Positions 14,880-15,002 of a stretch of 15,002 nt of DNA are shown in pieces. The notes below the pieces were generated by a model that worked only from the letters and a program-made list of their open reading frames with translations, was not told the DNA's origin and did no database searches. The number at the start of each line of letters is the position of its first letter. Position 1 is the first letter of the stretch. This DNA is from Paradesertivirga sp036399495. Its GTDB lineage: Bacteria; Bacteroidota; Bacteroidia; Sphingobacteriales; Sphingobacteriaceae. Where the stretch lies: NCBI GenBank assembly GCA_036399495.1, contig DASWMZ010000103.1, forward strand, positions 1 to 15,002. Reading direction: 5' to 3'. A program made the position numbers and the translations under genes.

Positions 14880-14911
14880 TTTGCGAGATTGCAAAAAAAC
14901 CTTCACCTTTG
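14880..14911 (+). promoter_or_regulatory. Downstream promoter (P2) of a right-hand operon, probably rRNA
   Basis: A full -33 box TTTG (14880-14883), a 20-base spacer and CACCTTTG (14904-14911) match TTTG/TAnnTTTG at all but one conserved base, and C follows the box. A-rich sequence lies upstream. The start of transcription is expected near 14916. Confidence 0.65.
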
Positions 14912-15002
14912 CAGTCCCAAACAAAACGGGGTGATAGGAAGGAGAGCAGCGCAAGGCAGCTCGGAAGCTGAAAAGAGGAGTGAGGGAGGCAGAAGAAGGA
15001 GA
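14912..15002 (+). other. Purine-rich leader, probably of an rRNA operon beyond the window
   Basis: The sequence after P2 has no ORF. It is strongly purine-rich, with GGGGTGATAGGAAGGAGAG and then GAAAAGAGGAGTGAGGGAGG, and holds a small hairpin CAGCT-CGGA-AGCTG (14957-14970). Two tandem promoters plus a long untranslated G/A-rich leader are what I would expect upstream of a Sphingobacteriaceae 16S gene. No 16S sequence is present, so the assignment is inference. Confidence 0.45.

Overview
The window looks like chromosomal DNA from a Bacteroidota species, most likely of the Sphingobacteriaceae (Pedobacter/Mucilaginibacter-like). The pointers are an A+T-rich sequence, promoters of the Bacteroidota type (TTG/TTTG, about 20 bases, then TAnnTTTG), almost no Shine-Dalgarno sequences, lipoproteins with short Bacteroidota-style lipoboxes, and the gene order bamD-rpoZ-coaBC-DUF4835-recN. 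The genus is inferred from general knowledge and was not tested by any search.

Layout, left to right. Positions 1-3311 hold a mixed set of household genes: the 3' part of a DUF58 protein (+), a cupin (+) overlapping tail-to-tail with a DUF72/YecE-like gene (-), and a divergent TIGR01212/YhcC-type radical SAM protein (+). A 420-base A+T-rich gap with direct and inverted repeats follows. Positions 3732-7853 form an ammonium-uptake block: two paralogous Amt transporters separated by a clear intrinsic terminator, then an outer-membrane beta-barrel porin only 77 bases behind the second Amt and ended by its own terminator. No PII (glnB/glnK) gene lies among them. A small lipoprotein of unknown function (7972-8358) converges on fabI, with a perfect 15-bp-arm hairpin between them.

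Positions 8398-14350 are all on the minus strand. The transcription order is bamD, rpoZ, coaBC, DUF4835, recN, then fabI. This links outer-membrane protein assembly, RNA polymerase omega, coenzyme A synthesis, an envelope protein of poorly known role, DNA repair and fatty-acid synthesis. Gaps inside the cluster are tiny (one base between bamD and rpoZ; stop and start overlapping at coaBC/DUF4835; 10 bases before recN), except for an 84-base gap after rpoZ that holds a strong hairpin. A near-consensus promoter sits so close to the bamD ATG that the mRNA may be leaderless.

The last 650 bases contain no credible protein gene. They hold a G+C-rich, foldable intergenic element, a minus-strand terminator-like hairpin, and two successive plus-strand promoters followed by a purine-rich leader. 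The most likely reading is the upstream control region of an rRNA operon lying just beyond the right edge, but no rRNA sequence is inside the window.

I did not find a clearly novel multi-gene system. The best leads are the apparently leaderless bamD operon promoter, the foldable G+C-rich element at 14497-14633, the repeats upstream of amt, the extra C-terminal tail of the second Amt, and the non-canonical active-site residues of CoaBC.
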